DNA from: Haliclona indistincta
Taxonomy: Eukaryota > Porifera > Demospongiae > Haplosclerida > Chalinidae
NCBI GenBank assembly: GCA_964017065.1
Contig: OZ024790.1
Coordinates: 11,515,429 to 11,579,428 of the forward strand
DNA: 64,000 nt
Direction of reading: 5' to 3'
Position 1 is the stretch's first letter. The number at the start of each line of letters is the position of its first letter. Made by a program: the position numbers and the translations under genes. This document shows positions 33,518-45,500 of the stretch, piece by piece. Below the pieces are notes generated by a model that saw only the letters and a list, made by a program, of their open reading frames with translations, did not search any database and had not been told where the DNA came from.

Positions 33518-35006
33518 TTAGAGCTCATTATGCTTGTTCTCTCCATCCCATTGACTTTCTTCTTGCCTATGTGCTTCCCTGTGCTCCCTTCCCTGCTCAT
33601 CAAGCAAAGCTATATCAGACATAATCTCCTTGTGAAACTTGGCTGCTAGCTTAGGTAAAATTTCAAGCGATTCTTGTTCGGAACGACTCTCTCTGATGAC
33701 ATCACGCAGCTGATACCGTGGCCCTCTGAGCTCTTTGGCAGTATCATAACATACACTACCAATAGCAGTCCACTGTGCATACAGGTCCATCGCCTTGATC
33801 ATGAATGGACGTTGTCGCCATAGCCGCCTGCGCTCATCTTCATTTGTCTGCTGATAGTATTTATCAAATTGTTCTGCTGCATCTGAGCCAATTTCTTTCA
33901 AATTGTTACAATGGGCCTTTATTCCGTTCCAGTAGTTAGCAGCATTTAACATTGCTATAGATATTAGCTTTAAACCACCAACAGTTTTGGTTAGTGCATC
34001 AATTGTTATATCAGCAATTTCTTGATTGTCCTTAGCATTTTTAATGCGTTGTGTGAACTCAGCAAAGTCAGCTAGTGATTCAGCTTTTAATTTTCGGTAA
34101 CTTTCCATCTTCTCAAGATATTTATACTTTTCTGCTCTGTAAGCATCTTCAGCATTTTTGTAAGCTTTAAAATCATATGCCTCACCAAATCCAATGTATG
34201 AAGTAAAGGCATTAGCTAGTCTTTTTAAAGGATCTGATTGTGCATTAATGGCCTTCTTCTCCCTCCTTCTTGCATCATAAAACAATCCTTCATATTTTTT
34301 GTAGGCATCTAGAGCTTCCTCTGATAGTTTCTGTGCTCGTTCGACACTTGCCTCCAACTCTTGTTGCAATTGAGTTAAGTTAGTTTTTTTGTCTTTTTCA
34401 CTTTGTTTGGCTGAAGACGTCTCGCTAATTAACTTTATAACAACGTCTATGACTTCCTTATATGATGTATGGATTTTCGTTGCTATTCCTGCCATATTAC
34501 CTGCTATCCTACCAATTGATGTAAATGAATCCTTGGCAAATTCTTCTTGATCATTGTAGATATGCCAGTATGTGGTCTCCAGGGCAGTCAAGACTCTATC
34601 ACTAGCTAGTCCAAATTCTACCAATGAAACTGCTGACTCATCTGTCAATTGCGTGATTTCAATGGCAAGAATGGTAACTTTCCCCTGAAGTTTCGGACGG
34701 AGTGCCAGTCCATTGTATGCTATACGAAGGAATTCACCAACTTTGCTAAGCTCCTCGGTAAATACACGGACATCAAGCTGCATGAGCAACTTGGCACGGG
34801 CATTCTTCACTAACTCTGTGGTAGGAGAGGGTCGCTCTAACAGCGAGAATGATTCCTTACCGACATCTACAGTTACTACTTCGTGCTTCTTTTCTTCTGA
34901 GGCTGCTACTATAGACCAGAGAGTGGTTTTATGTGTTATTACACAAGAATGCAGACTTACCAATCAAGATAAACACAATATGTAGAAGTATCGTCTTGAT
35001 GGCCAT
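33518..35006 (-). CDS. Secreted all-helical protein 1, unknown function (2 exons, 478 aa)
   Basis: Family not recognised. Exon 1 (35006-34961) encodes a signal peptide, MAIKTILLHIVFILI, ending in phase 1. Exon 2 (34908-33518) encodes the rest without introns. The mature protein is almost entirely helix-forming, with charged coiled-coil stretches ('LQQELEASVERAQKLSEEAL'), a central aromatic/Gly patch (SYIGFGEAYDF) and a C-terminal block with ANYWNGI and MDLYAQW. The same two motifs (TTYWNGM, LLYAKW) occur in the divergently transcribed neighbour at 35432-36779, which has the same exon layout, so the two are paralogues. A long helical hairpin with a central apolar patch is a layout seen in alpha-helical pore-forming proteins, but that comparison is only structural intuition; a structural or adhesive secreted protein is equally possible. 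Confidence 0.85.
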
Positions 35007-35431
35007 TTTTGGATCCTGTCCGTTTATACAATACGAGTGGAGGTCAACTCCAGTCAACGATCAGTGACGAATTTTGAAGGATTAGGTCTATAAGTGAATA
35101 TTTCCGACCTCGTGTTATCTATACTTCCCACTTACACTAATGGCATAGTATACGGAAGAGTGCCCAATTTTTTTTCTGTTGTACCAGGAGTCCATAATCA
35201 ACCGCGCCTACATGCATACACATGCTACGCCTACAAGAGTACTACATGTATCACGTCAGGAGGCGGCCTATTGATTTCATGAGTAAGTTGACCTTAGTGA
35301 TAGAAACTACGGGTTCAGGGTGACCGAGATCCCAAGGCCTGGGAGAAGCTACATTCATCTAGTATACGAGATAATCGCGGAACGATCATACAAGTGCCGG
35401 CCGGGCTCGCGAGTGATAACTAGGGCACAAA
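35007..35431. promoter_or_regulatory. Shared intergenic region between divergent helical-protein genes
   Basis: Only 425 bp separate the two start codons, which face apart. A bidirectional promoter driving co-expression of the paralogues is likely. No specific motif is assigned. Confidence 0.5.
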
Positions 35432-36779
35432 ATGCGTTCCATGCCTCAGTTGCTGACTGTCTTGATGCTGGTACTCTCTGTAGAAGGTATGTACATCGGA
35501 ATTTTTTAGAGTTAGAAGTTATGCTACTGGTGTCATCACCGTAGGTCAAGATGAAGTAGCTCAGCAAGTACATACTCTATCTAACCTGCCTGGCCCCACC
35601 TCGTCTGTAGTCCGACAGGAGAAGGACAAGTCGGTAGTAAATGTTGAGACACTTGCGAACAAATTTCGTCAGCTCGGTGGTCTGGGTGGAATAGCCTACT
35701 ATGGCGCCTTTGCATATGGCGATGGCAGTCTGCAAGACAAGACTATCACAGTGTACAAAGATTTGCAGGCTCTACATGAGAAGTATACAACCACATTCGG
35801 CGATTTTGAGTCAACCTCAAGCGATGTTACACGTCAACTGCAGACTGCATTTGAACATCTACAACAGGGAAAGCAAGAGGCATCCATCGATACGCTGAAG
35901 CAGGTCTCTGGTGCCACAACCCGGCTTAAGGCCTCTGCCAGTTCACTTTATCAGACAACTACTGCTAGTGGAACCAAGGTTAAGCAACTGTTGGAGGAGG
36001 CTATCCGTACTAAAGATCAGCACGAAAACCAGAGAAAGCAGTTAGAGCAGGAAAAGCAGAATCTTCAGGCAGAGATAGCGCGGGTACAAAAAGAGAACCA
36101 GAATGCCGAGGCAGCAGTTCAGCAAGCCAAAAAGAAAGCTGATGAAGCAAAACAAGAGGCCGATAGAGCTGAAAGAAAGAGAAAGAAGAAGGGGAAGGGC
36201 ATTGGGGGATTCTTTAATAAGCTACTTGGAAAAATCAAGAAATATAAAAAGCGAGAGAGAGCGGCTCGAGACGAGCAGCGTAATCATGAAGCAAGATTGA
36301 AGAAGCACCAGGAGACACAGAGACAGGTTGAACACAAGCAGGCAGCTTTAGAGAGCAAATTTAAGAATTTGAAAATTGATTACAGTTCAGTGGACGAAGC
36401 TATTGATGCCTTACGCAATGCCAACAAGGAGATTCAGGAGTTGGCAGTACTAGTATCTGCTGATGCCACTACATACTGGAATGGAATGCAGGTTTACACT
36501 AATGACTTGTTCGAGGCATTATCTTCAGCGCAAGACGACATTTCCACTAAGGTTTGGGAATCGCATGCATTTCAATCCAGAGGAGTTTTGCTCTATGCCA
36601 AATGGCTTGCACTTCAGCAACAAAGCTCATATTATTTGGAAAATACTGACGGAGTTAAAGCTCAGATAGCAAGTTACGTTAGCATTGAACACCCATCTCC
36701 TCAGCAAGCGAAAGACATGATCTACAAAATCAAGAGTGGGCAGATTGCTATACCAAAAATTGTTAGGGATGAACTGTAG
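35432..36779 (+). CDS. Secreted all-helical protein 2, unknown function (2 exons, 429 aa)
   Basis: Exon 1 (35432-35486) encodes a signal peptide, MRSMPQLLTVLMLVLSVEG. Exon 2 (35545-36779) holds the remainder. Both exon junctions are phase 1, as in the paralogue at 33518-35006. After a Gly-rich segment (LGGLGGIAYYGAFAYGDG) comes a long coiled coil, interrupted by a Lys-rich stretch around a Gly/Phe patch (IGGFFNKLLGKIKK), then a second coiled coil and a C-terminal TTYWNGM...LLYAKW domain. Heptad-like runs of K/E/Q/A dominate. No cysteine framework. Function is not inferred; co-regulation with its neighbour is suggested by the head-to-head arrangement. Confidence 0.87.
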
Positions 36780-37416
36780 TACTATAGTACTTATATTAGT
36801 AGTACTATCATGTAGTGTAACAAGTTCTTTTCGTAGAATGTCATGCCAATGTACATAGCATGAGTATTTATTTGCTTGTACATTAGAAAATATAATATTA
36901 GCTGACCACAGCGGCAAATATCTTTCTTTCTAGTCAAGAAATATACATGCATCAGCCCAATATTATGTGTACAAGTATAGCCTTATGGCATCAAAACAAG
37001 TCATGTGAATTCCTAGAATCTGATTAACCAATTAGTTTTTTCTTTCACTGACAACAGACTTGCAAGCACAATAGATTATGACATTCATATTAACTTTTTC
37101 ACTTTGCTGCTGACAACAGACTTGCAAATCACTTGCAAATCACAATAATTATAGTCAATATGGAACTTAATATGTCATGGCTTAATGCGTTGACCAGGTT
37201 GTTACAAAACCTGTGCAACAATTTGGTCTATACGTATTATTTTAGTGCCACCATAGATAATATAATTATACTACATTACGTATTATATATTATCTATGGT
37301 GTCATAGACTGTATTAACTATTATACTTTAATCATAGCATAGTAAGTGACATCATGGTGACATACATGTAGTTCAATTAAATTCATGATCATGAAATGAG
37401 CAAATACAGTAACTGT
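36780..37416. other. Intergenic, with a small AT-rich palindrome
   Basis: No gene. At 37249-37301 the arms caccatagataatata and tatattatctatggtg (16 bp each, 21-bp loop) form a hairpin, possibly a tiny MITE. Confidence 0.6.
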
Positions 37417-38190
37417 TATTATGCCTCGGTGGGCGGAGCCACGAGGCATACAGTAGTCGTGGTGTCAGTCATTCAGTCATTCTGTCGCAACGATTTCTCG
37501 TAGCTCGCTGAAAACTAATCGCTGAAAAAAGCAGCACGGGTAGAAATCGATACTTGCTCGGATCTGAATTTTCAGAAGTTTGATTTTAAAGCTTAGTGCG
37601 TAAGTTACCGCGTGAATTGCTCACGGCTGGTTCAGTTTTGTAGCGCACGCTGAAAGTTCAGCTCTGAAACTAGCAATGCAAGTAGTACACGGTATTATCT
37701 CGCTCTAGAACATGTGAAAACTTTATACGAAGCTTTGTTCGTGAGTTATGGCGCAATTTGCTCACCGGCTCGCGATCGAGCTGTTGCTGGCGATCTGGAA
37801 AGGCAAAGCTATCCATAGGTGACTACCTATAAGCTTATAGGTTAGAATTTCACTACAGGATAGCAGCACAGGTCCAGAGAAATTGTGCATGTGAGCAAGC
37901 TATGGAAGCTATCTAGTATGCATGGGCTGTACTGAACATTGTAGACACGCCCAGTTGAATTGTGGTCAGCACTGATTGGCTTCTGATTGCATAACTATAT
38001 ATTGCTGTACAGAAAGGCTGCAGTTTATTGTGTATGTTTTTATAAGTTGTCAGCCACTAACATAGTGTTCAACTAGCAACAGCAGACTTTCATTACTGCT
38101 TGTGTATTTCAGTTCAGCGTATTTAGTCAGACAGGCATGTATGCATAACATTCCACCGAGGCATAAGCACCTTCGGTGCCTAGTTATTGT
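37417..38190 (+). repeat. R-family element, near full length
   Basis: Starts with the palindrome ATGCCTCGGTGGGCGGAGCC...GAGGCAT at 37421 and ends CCACCGAGGCATAAGCACC-TTC-GGTGC. The outermost 12 bp (ATGCCTCGGTGG) are inverted at the two ends. The interior shares 'cctatcagcttctagg'-type blocks and 'tagacacgcccagttgaatt' with the 19.5-22.8 kb array. This is the best single copy for defining the family (~770 bp). Confidence 0.8.
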
Positions 38191-38866
38191 AGCAATGTTG
38201 ACTATCTTTAGTTACAACTACTGCATACCATACTCATGAGTTAGGTAACTAGTGATTCAAATTCATACCAGCCTGGAAAAGAAGCCTGGGACTAAGGTTG
38301 TCAAAATTAACAGTTAATTGGGACCCACCTTGCACAGCTTAGCTAAAAACATACATACACATTATTATAAGTGCATGCCTTGGTTATAAACTATAGTACT
38401 CTAAGAATTCCCTTTGAGTGGTCAATCAATCACTCAGTCAGTCTGTTCAGCGCTAGTAATCACATGATAGAGCCTAAAGTCAAACCTGTCTATTTAGACA
38501 CCTTGGAATGCGATAAAACTGACTTCTAATGAACACATATACCTGTGCGCTGAACACATACATGCACACATGTAGTTAGTACATGCCTACTTCCGTACTA
38601 CTGCAACAGCTGTCCAAAAAATTGATAAAAATACTACGATCAAAGGCCTCAGAAAGTTAGCGGTTTACTGTGTATGTGAAATAGTGGCGTTCCACCGAGG
38701 CATCTGCACCTTTGGTGCTTCATTTTTTTGTATTACAAATTCACACTTGTTTTAAAAGTTTAGCACACTTCTAGAACTGTTACACAAAAATATTTTTCAA
38801 AGTGTGAGTAACTGTTAATCCTGTGTATTTATGCTGTGTTGTAGAGGCCCTGTGCCTTGTGTTGAT
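38191..38866. other. Intergenic; R-family end fragment
   Basis: No gene. A solo right end (CCACCGAGGCATCTGCACCTTTGGTGC) sits at about 38691-38718. The rest is AT-rich and carries the 3' flank of the receptor tyrosine kinase. Confidence 0.6.
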
Positions 38867-41800
38867 TCATGTAGCTGGCTTTGTTGGTTCTTTGACATAA
38901 GGATTCAATGGTGTCCTTGTGTGACTATCACCGGGTATTGGTATTTCTGATGCTTGACTGATCATTCCGACCATGCGCATGTACGGTTCACCATCAACTG
39001 AATTAATGCTGACATGTGATACAGTGTCAGGAATCTCAAGATACATTGAGTTTGATGCTTGTTCTACTACAGGCAGTCTGGATGGAACAGGCAGTCTGGA
39101 TGGATCAGACAGTCTGGACGGATCAGACAGTTCCATGTACAATTCGTCAGCACTCTTTTGCTTGCATATGATCTCGTCGAACGTTGACCGTAGTTCACTA
39201 AACTGTGGTCTGTCACTGGAGTCTGCTTGCCAGCATTGCAGCATGATCATATAGCTGGATGAAATTGTGAATTAGGGGCGCTTGAGGATAATCACTTACA
39301 TTTCTATGGGGCAATTTTCAGGCTTCTCCATTCTGTAGCCGTCCATAAGCATCGATAAAAGATTCTCATTTGTGATATTCGGATAAGGAAAATTTCCTAC
39401 AAACCAAGTTACAAGTCATGTTATTAGATATCTACGTAACTTACCAAGTGTACTGATCTCCCACAAGCTAACTCCAAATGACCATACATCAGAGGCACTG
39501 GTGAACTCTCTGTTGATTATTGATTCGATTGCCATCCACTTGAGAGGCAGTCGAGCCTTTGTAGTCTTCACATACACTCCGTCACTAAGAACAGCACGTG
39601 ACATCCCAAAATCGGTAATCTTGAGGTACTTTCCAACACCAATCAGGATATTCCTGCAAGCAAGATCACGATGGACAACTTGCAAGCTAGCCAAATACTC
39701 CTGTGCAAATTTAAGCAACCATAATAAAAAAGGATGATGCATGCATAGTTTCACGAACCATCCCAGAAGATATTTGGTAGGCGAATGATAGAAGATCAAT
39801 GCTGGGTTGAAATGAACCAAGTTCTTTGTAGTCATCCATTTCATCCTGCAGTGATTTCAAAGTTTAGTTTTGTTTTCCCTTTGGTGTGCATGCAAACAAG
39901 TGTATTCAATACTAACCTGTTTGCGACAAGCGCATAAATAGGTCAACAGGTCACCGTGCTCTACAAACTCTGTTATCAAAGACAGTGGTTCTTGCAGTGT
40001 TACACATCCCAGCATGTTCACTACATGGGCATTATTGCCCTTTGCAATTCTCTTCATCAGTTCGATCTCTTCTAGAAAGTCTCTCTTTTCACTGCCTGTT
40101 GCATGGACTGTGAACAAAAACAAGTTAATATTGTGTACCAAATTTAGTGTTATTACACAAACACGTCAATTTTATGAGTTGCGAGTCTTCCTAGAAGTCA
40201 ATAACAGTAAATTACCAAGAAATTCACTTAGCTATAGTCTATAATGCAACCTACTAGTAGCCATGATAGTATATTACATTTGCTGTTCCACAATACCTTT
40301 GAGAAGCTTTACAGCAAGAAATTCCTTATTCTTTGAATAAGTGATCAACTTCCGGTTGCTAGGCTCGCCACACAGCTGCCCTTTGAATACTTCACCGAAC
40401 TCTCCCTCTCCTAATTTTTCGTGGATGCCAATTGACCATATTGGCACCTCCCAGTCGTCCAAGCAGGGAGACTCATCTATAGGACTACATGCAACAGAGG
40501 ACATGTTTGAAGAAGATGCTCTTCGACCTAACAGCCATGGCTGTTCTTCTAACACATTATCCTGTAAAGTAAGAAATATCTAATAGATTGTGCACTTATA
40601 TTTTATGACGTACGTGGATAAAAATTCTTTTTAGTCTTCTCTTGCGTCTGGAGAGGACTAGTACAATCACAGCGAAGCAGGTTCCCATGGCAACAAACAG
40701 TAGAACTGCTCCGAATGACGCAATGAAATAAAATGGTATTTTTAAAATTGTAGTGTCGGCATCTGTCACTGTAATGATAAAAATAAACTTACTGCTATTG
40801 ATTTGCTCACGTACGTGGCTGAGCTGTTTCTATAACTGTTGATTGTATAGGTGGATAAAATCTTGGAATAGTCGTCGTGGACTTTGTTTGTGACCACTCA
40901 AGTGAAACCCCTCTAGTGCTGTAGTTTGCTATACTGGTATAGCTTGATGAAACTTGTTGCTGTTTTTCTTTTAAAAGGACTGGACTGCCCCAATTGGAAT
41001 ATACAGTCACAAGTTCTTCCTGTGAAGTCTCAGTGTCGACGGTTACCTCATAGTGACTGCGCAACTGATGAAAACAGTCAAAGATCACATGTTTAAACCA
41101 AATGCATGGAAGACAGTATTATAGCTACTTCAAACATACCCACAGTAGCACATGGTTTGGACTGTTGTTGTCTATATCGAGAACAAACACAGTTGCACTG
41201 GGAATATGATGAGAGTACACAGTTCCCTGTGATGCAACATTAAAGCTGTTAATGTGGAAGGCTAGACATATACACGTACTGTAGTATTACTGGTCTGGAG
41301 AGGTATGCTTGTTGTAGGTGTGATAAGACCGATGCCTATTTGGTAAGTGAGACTTGCTGGTGAAGTGTTTGGGATTGATGGTTGTGCCCATTCGATGTCT
41401 ATCTCGCTAATGACAGCACCGAGCGGCATCCAAGAGACAGAAGATGCTGCTGCCGTGATATTTGTAATGTTGCTTGGAATAAGCGGAGGGATGTGCAGTT
41501 CACACCCAATGTGCCAGTCATTATATGGATGTGGCCTACATATTCGTAACTGTTTCGAAAAAATTGAGCATAAAACCGGCATTAATACTTGAAGTAGAGT
41601 ACAAATCTTACCAAATAACGACTTGTCAATGGGCTATCAATGAATATCTTCATTGGTCGTCTTTGCTCATCCGTCCATGAGTAGGTGAATGTATTTGCCT
41701 ATTGTCGCATTTTTGTGACAGACAGTGTAAAATTATTTTGTTCTTACGCACCTTGGGATAAACATTTCTCAAAGTTTCATAGAAAAAGTAGATTCCCTGT

Positions 41801-42239
41801 TTTTTCTTCTTTCTCTCGATTTCAAAATTTGATAAAGTGTTGAGACTGATTCCAGTGAGATTCCACCGCAGAGTGACATCATAGCGATGAACCAGTGGAA
41901 GCCAAGTTGCCCAGCACAGCAACGAAAAATGATCTAATATAAGACAAAAATTATAGCATTGCATTTCGAATGAAGAGAAATGATCGAGATACCATTAACA
42001 GCCTGCCTTGTTTCTCTGTATTTGTATCCTCCAGTTGTTACTCCTGAGAATTTAGTAAAGATCTAATGTTTTTTTAACTTACCTTGTTCTGATTTTTTAT
42101 TTCCTGTGTCACTTTTCTGGTTGGACAGTCCGTTCTTTGCTTGTCCATAGCTAAGAGTCACTGAGGGCTCTTGTCCAATGCTTAACTGTAGCACAACAGC
42201 CAAGACACTGATCACAAATGCAATCTGAATCGCTGCCAT
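38867..42239 (-). CDS. Receptor tyrosine kinase with FN3-like ectodomain (14 exons, 840 aa)
   Basis: Exons 5' to 3': 42239-42083, 42043-41993, 41933-41752, 41698-41612, 41549-41280, 41226-41140, 41064-40815, 40768-40614, 40561-40297, 40107-39917, 39845-39759, 39700-39445, 39396-39300, 39254-38867; phases are consistent. A signal peptide (MAAIQIAFVISVLAVVLQLS) precedes N-glycosylated FN3-like modules, a transmembrane helix (about 40750-40660; FIASFGAVLLFVAMGTCFAV) and a basic stop-transfer stretch. The kinase is intact: G-loop LGEGEFGEVFKG, Lys in AVKLLK, Glu in FLEEIELM, HRDLACRN, DFG, LPLKWMAIES, DVWSFG, CWQADSSDRP. The tail has candidate phosphotyrosines in ELYMEL, SMYLEI, EPYMRM (a YxxM PI3K-type site) and NPYVKE, plus a short SDPSRL repeat. 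Orthology to a named vertebrate RTK is not assigned. It faces the Ig/FN3 receptor at 42541. Confidence 0.93.
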
Positions 42240-42540
42240 CTGCCTCAAGTGCCGTACTCACTTGCGATCAATTATGAAACTGATAACTACTAAAAATTAT
42301 GATGACTTGTACACAATATGTTTTTAAAACTTTTGATGTTTACTAACTCTTCTTAGTAGGAGATTGTTAACAGCTGTTCAGTAAGTTTGTTAATTTACGG
42401 ATGATTGGATTCTTAATAGAGAGGCTTGCATAGAGGTGCATTTGGTATGCAATCATTACCATACTTGTTCTGTAGTGTGATAACATGCACTGCATGCATC
42501 AGAAGAATCAGTCTACACAATAGAGTGAGTATAGCTGTTT
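42240..42540. promoter_or_regulatory. Bidirectional promoter region between the RTK and the Ig/FN3 receptor
   Basis: The RTK start (42239, minus) and receptor start (42541, plus) are 301 bp apart and divergent. Co-expression is likely by position only; no core motif is identified. Confidence 0.5.
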
Positions 42541-45500
42541 ATGGTCTCCACCATGATCTTTATTCGAGCAGCAGTTTGGCTGTTTTTATGCTGCTACGTT
42601 ATAGGTTACTCTCAAGGCAATGTTTTCTTGGCTGGTATCTCTGTGACTCAATCATGCTTTGGAAGTAACATGTCAACTGTAACCTGGCTGAAAAATGGGA
42701 GTCCAGTTGTGATCGACGGAAGAGTCAAAATAATCAATTCAGAGAATTCGTCCAGTCTTACCATCAATCCTCTTCACACATCAGATGGTGGTCAGTATGA
42801 GTGCGTGGTGTTTACAGAGGAAAGTGGATCTACTGAAACATTTTTCTATGATCTTAAAGTAAAAAGTAAGATGAAGTGATACCAAATCTTAAATTACTTA
42901 TTTTCATACTCTTTATAGTACCAAGCAGCAATGCTACATTGACGATCATCCCGAATGCTACATTATATGAGACTATGCCAGTTAAAATTGCTTGCAATGT
43001 ATCAGTGAGTGAATTTGTGAATACACCTTTCACTATCATGAGAGAATGGTCAAGTCCAACACTCATTTCCTCTGGGGCTGACTACAACATCAGCGGTGAC
43101 ACTCTCAATATTAAGCAACTACTCAGATCACGAGACAATGGAAGATTGATCACTTGTGAACCAAAAATTATTCCGCTAAGTGACTATGTGCTACAGAGTA
43201 GCAGTGTCAATACAAGCACAACACTAAGAGTTCAGGGTACGTATGTGTGCTCCATATCAATAGGTTATATTTATATCTACCATGTCTGTAGCACTTACCA
43301 GTTCTCTATTCCAACCGGAAGTCAGTATACCAAGTGTTCCTTTGGCTGGGGACAGCTTTGCGATCACTTGCATTCTAGATGGAGTGGTTGAAAAACTAGT
43401 AGGAGTGAAAGTTGATGTCGAATTTATCAATCCACCTGGAGGAGTACCTATTAATCAAAGCCTAGAGGGATCTGCTTATGTTAGGCAGCAAATTTTTGAT
43501 CCTGTCAAGACTTCTGATGTTGGAAATTATACCTGCCGAGTTGTAATATCATATTTGGGGAAAAGGCCTTTAATGAATTATGATAATGGGACACTTCAAA
43601 TAAAAAGTTAGTCTCTAGATTTTGTACATAATTATTTTAATTGTCTTGTATCAGTTCCTCCTCAGGTGAGTCTCACCATCACTCCTCCTACCGCTCCTGT
43701 GAGTGAAGGCTCTTCTGTCAACCTGACCTGCACGGCTACATTGAACACCACTGTGGTAAACACAGCTGTAACAGCATCTATCGTATGGACTGGTCCTAGT
43801 AGAGACCAGTTTAATAGCAATTCATCTCGTGTCTCCATCATTAACATGTTACAGTCCTCACCTTATCAGAGTGTGATAGTGTTTGACCCAGTGTATAACC
43901 AGGACAGTGGACAATATTACTGCAATGTGACTATAACTAGCAATGACATAGCAGTACTACCTGTGATGTATGGCGCAACTGCCATAATCCTAGGTGAGAA
44001 ATGTCACTATAGTCAATGTACTGAAAATCCTGTTTACACAGTTATAATGCACATTATTAATGTACTGCAATTACATTACAGTATGTTGTTTACATTATAA
44101 TACTACTAATTTAAGTACAGCAAACACTACACAATAACTAAACAAGAATTTAATCATTTATACACAGTGCCAGAAGCTCCAGCTAACTGCTCTAGCACTG
44201 CCCTACTCCCACGACAAGCAACACTGATGTGGACTCCTCCTCAGAATAATCAAATCACTGGATATATTCTAAACTGTTCTGTATTCGTAATCTCTATTGC
44301 ATCTACCAGCACCACATTCAACATCACTAATATTCTTCCATACACTAAATACACATGCACTATAGTAGCTCAATACACTGATATTAGCAGTCCTCCAGCA
44401 CTCTGTAACTTTGAAACACCTCAAGAAAGTAAGTCTATCATATATGACGTGTGAGAAATGTAGTAACTGATAATCTTACCCTCTGCAATAGTCCCAAGCG
44501 ACTCTCCTCAGAAAGTGCTGATCATGAGCAGTATGACATCTGTTATACTGCAATGGCAGCCACCAGCACAACCCAATGGTATCATCACTGCATACAAGAT
44601 CACAGCAATGAACACACAGCAAACAGTGATTGCTAACAGCTCAATCACAAGCTACACATTTTGTGGTCTTCAACCTGGTCATCAAGTGAGCTATACCATC
44701 AGTGCCAGCACTGAAGCTGGTGAGGGACCTACTGCAAGTGTATCAATTACAACAATAAGACAAGGTGCTTACATGCACCATTGCCTACACGGATTCATAC
44801 TGCAACAATTTACATTCCTTTACAGCTTCCTCAAGTGTTGAACACCTAAATGGATTTGGTGGTACAGACAATGGGTTGAACGTGACATGGAGTCCACCAG
44901 CCACACCTCATGGGTTCATTACTCAGTACATTTTTATAGTTGTGAACAATGAGACAGAAGTGAGACCAGCTCAATACAGTGTCACTAAGACAACAGCATC
45001 TTATCATTACATCTCCGATACAAGTGAGTTTTGAAGCTCAATGGTATAATCTAACAATAATTTTCTACTCTACAATAGTATTTGGTGTACCATACTATAT
45101 CATCATCTTTCCACTGGATGATTGTAATACTATTGGAGACCCTGCAAGCATTGTGGTCTTCAGCAAACAACTCAGTTAGCTCCGAGAATTAAGATAAACT
45201 AATGGTCTGATATATCTTTATTGTACATGTACAGGTCCTTTGGTTGTTGTGATGTTCACCGCTGTTCGTTCAAGTGATGGTACTATGGTCATTGTTAGTT
45301 GGCAGCCAGTGACTCTGGAGCAAGCTCGTGGGTTTTTTGTATATCGAGTGATCATCACACCAGTTGTCACTAATAACAAGGGACAGTCAGTAGTCATAAG
45401 AACCGTATCTCATAATGAGACTAGTGTCACTGTGAGTGGACTGGACTCTAGTGTAGAGTACACAGTCAATGTGGTAGTAGTCAATGAGAATAATACGGAA

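Noticed and set aside
38973..39254. Plus-strand ORF opposite the RTK tail
   Set aside because: Shadow of the kinase C-terminal exon, whose CW-x-x-D-x-x-x-RP motif is on the minus strand.
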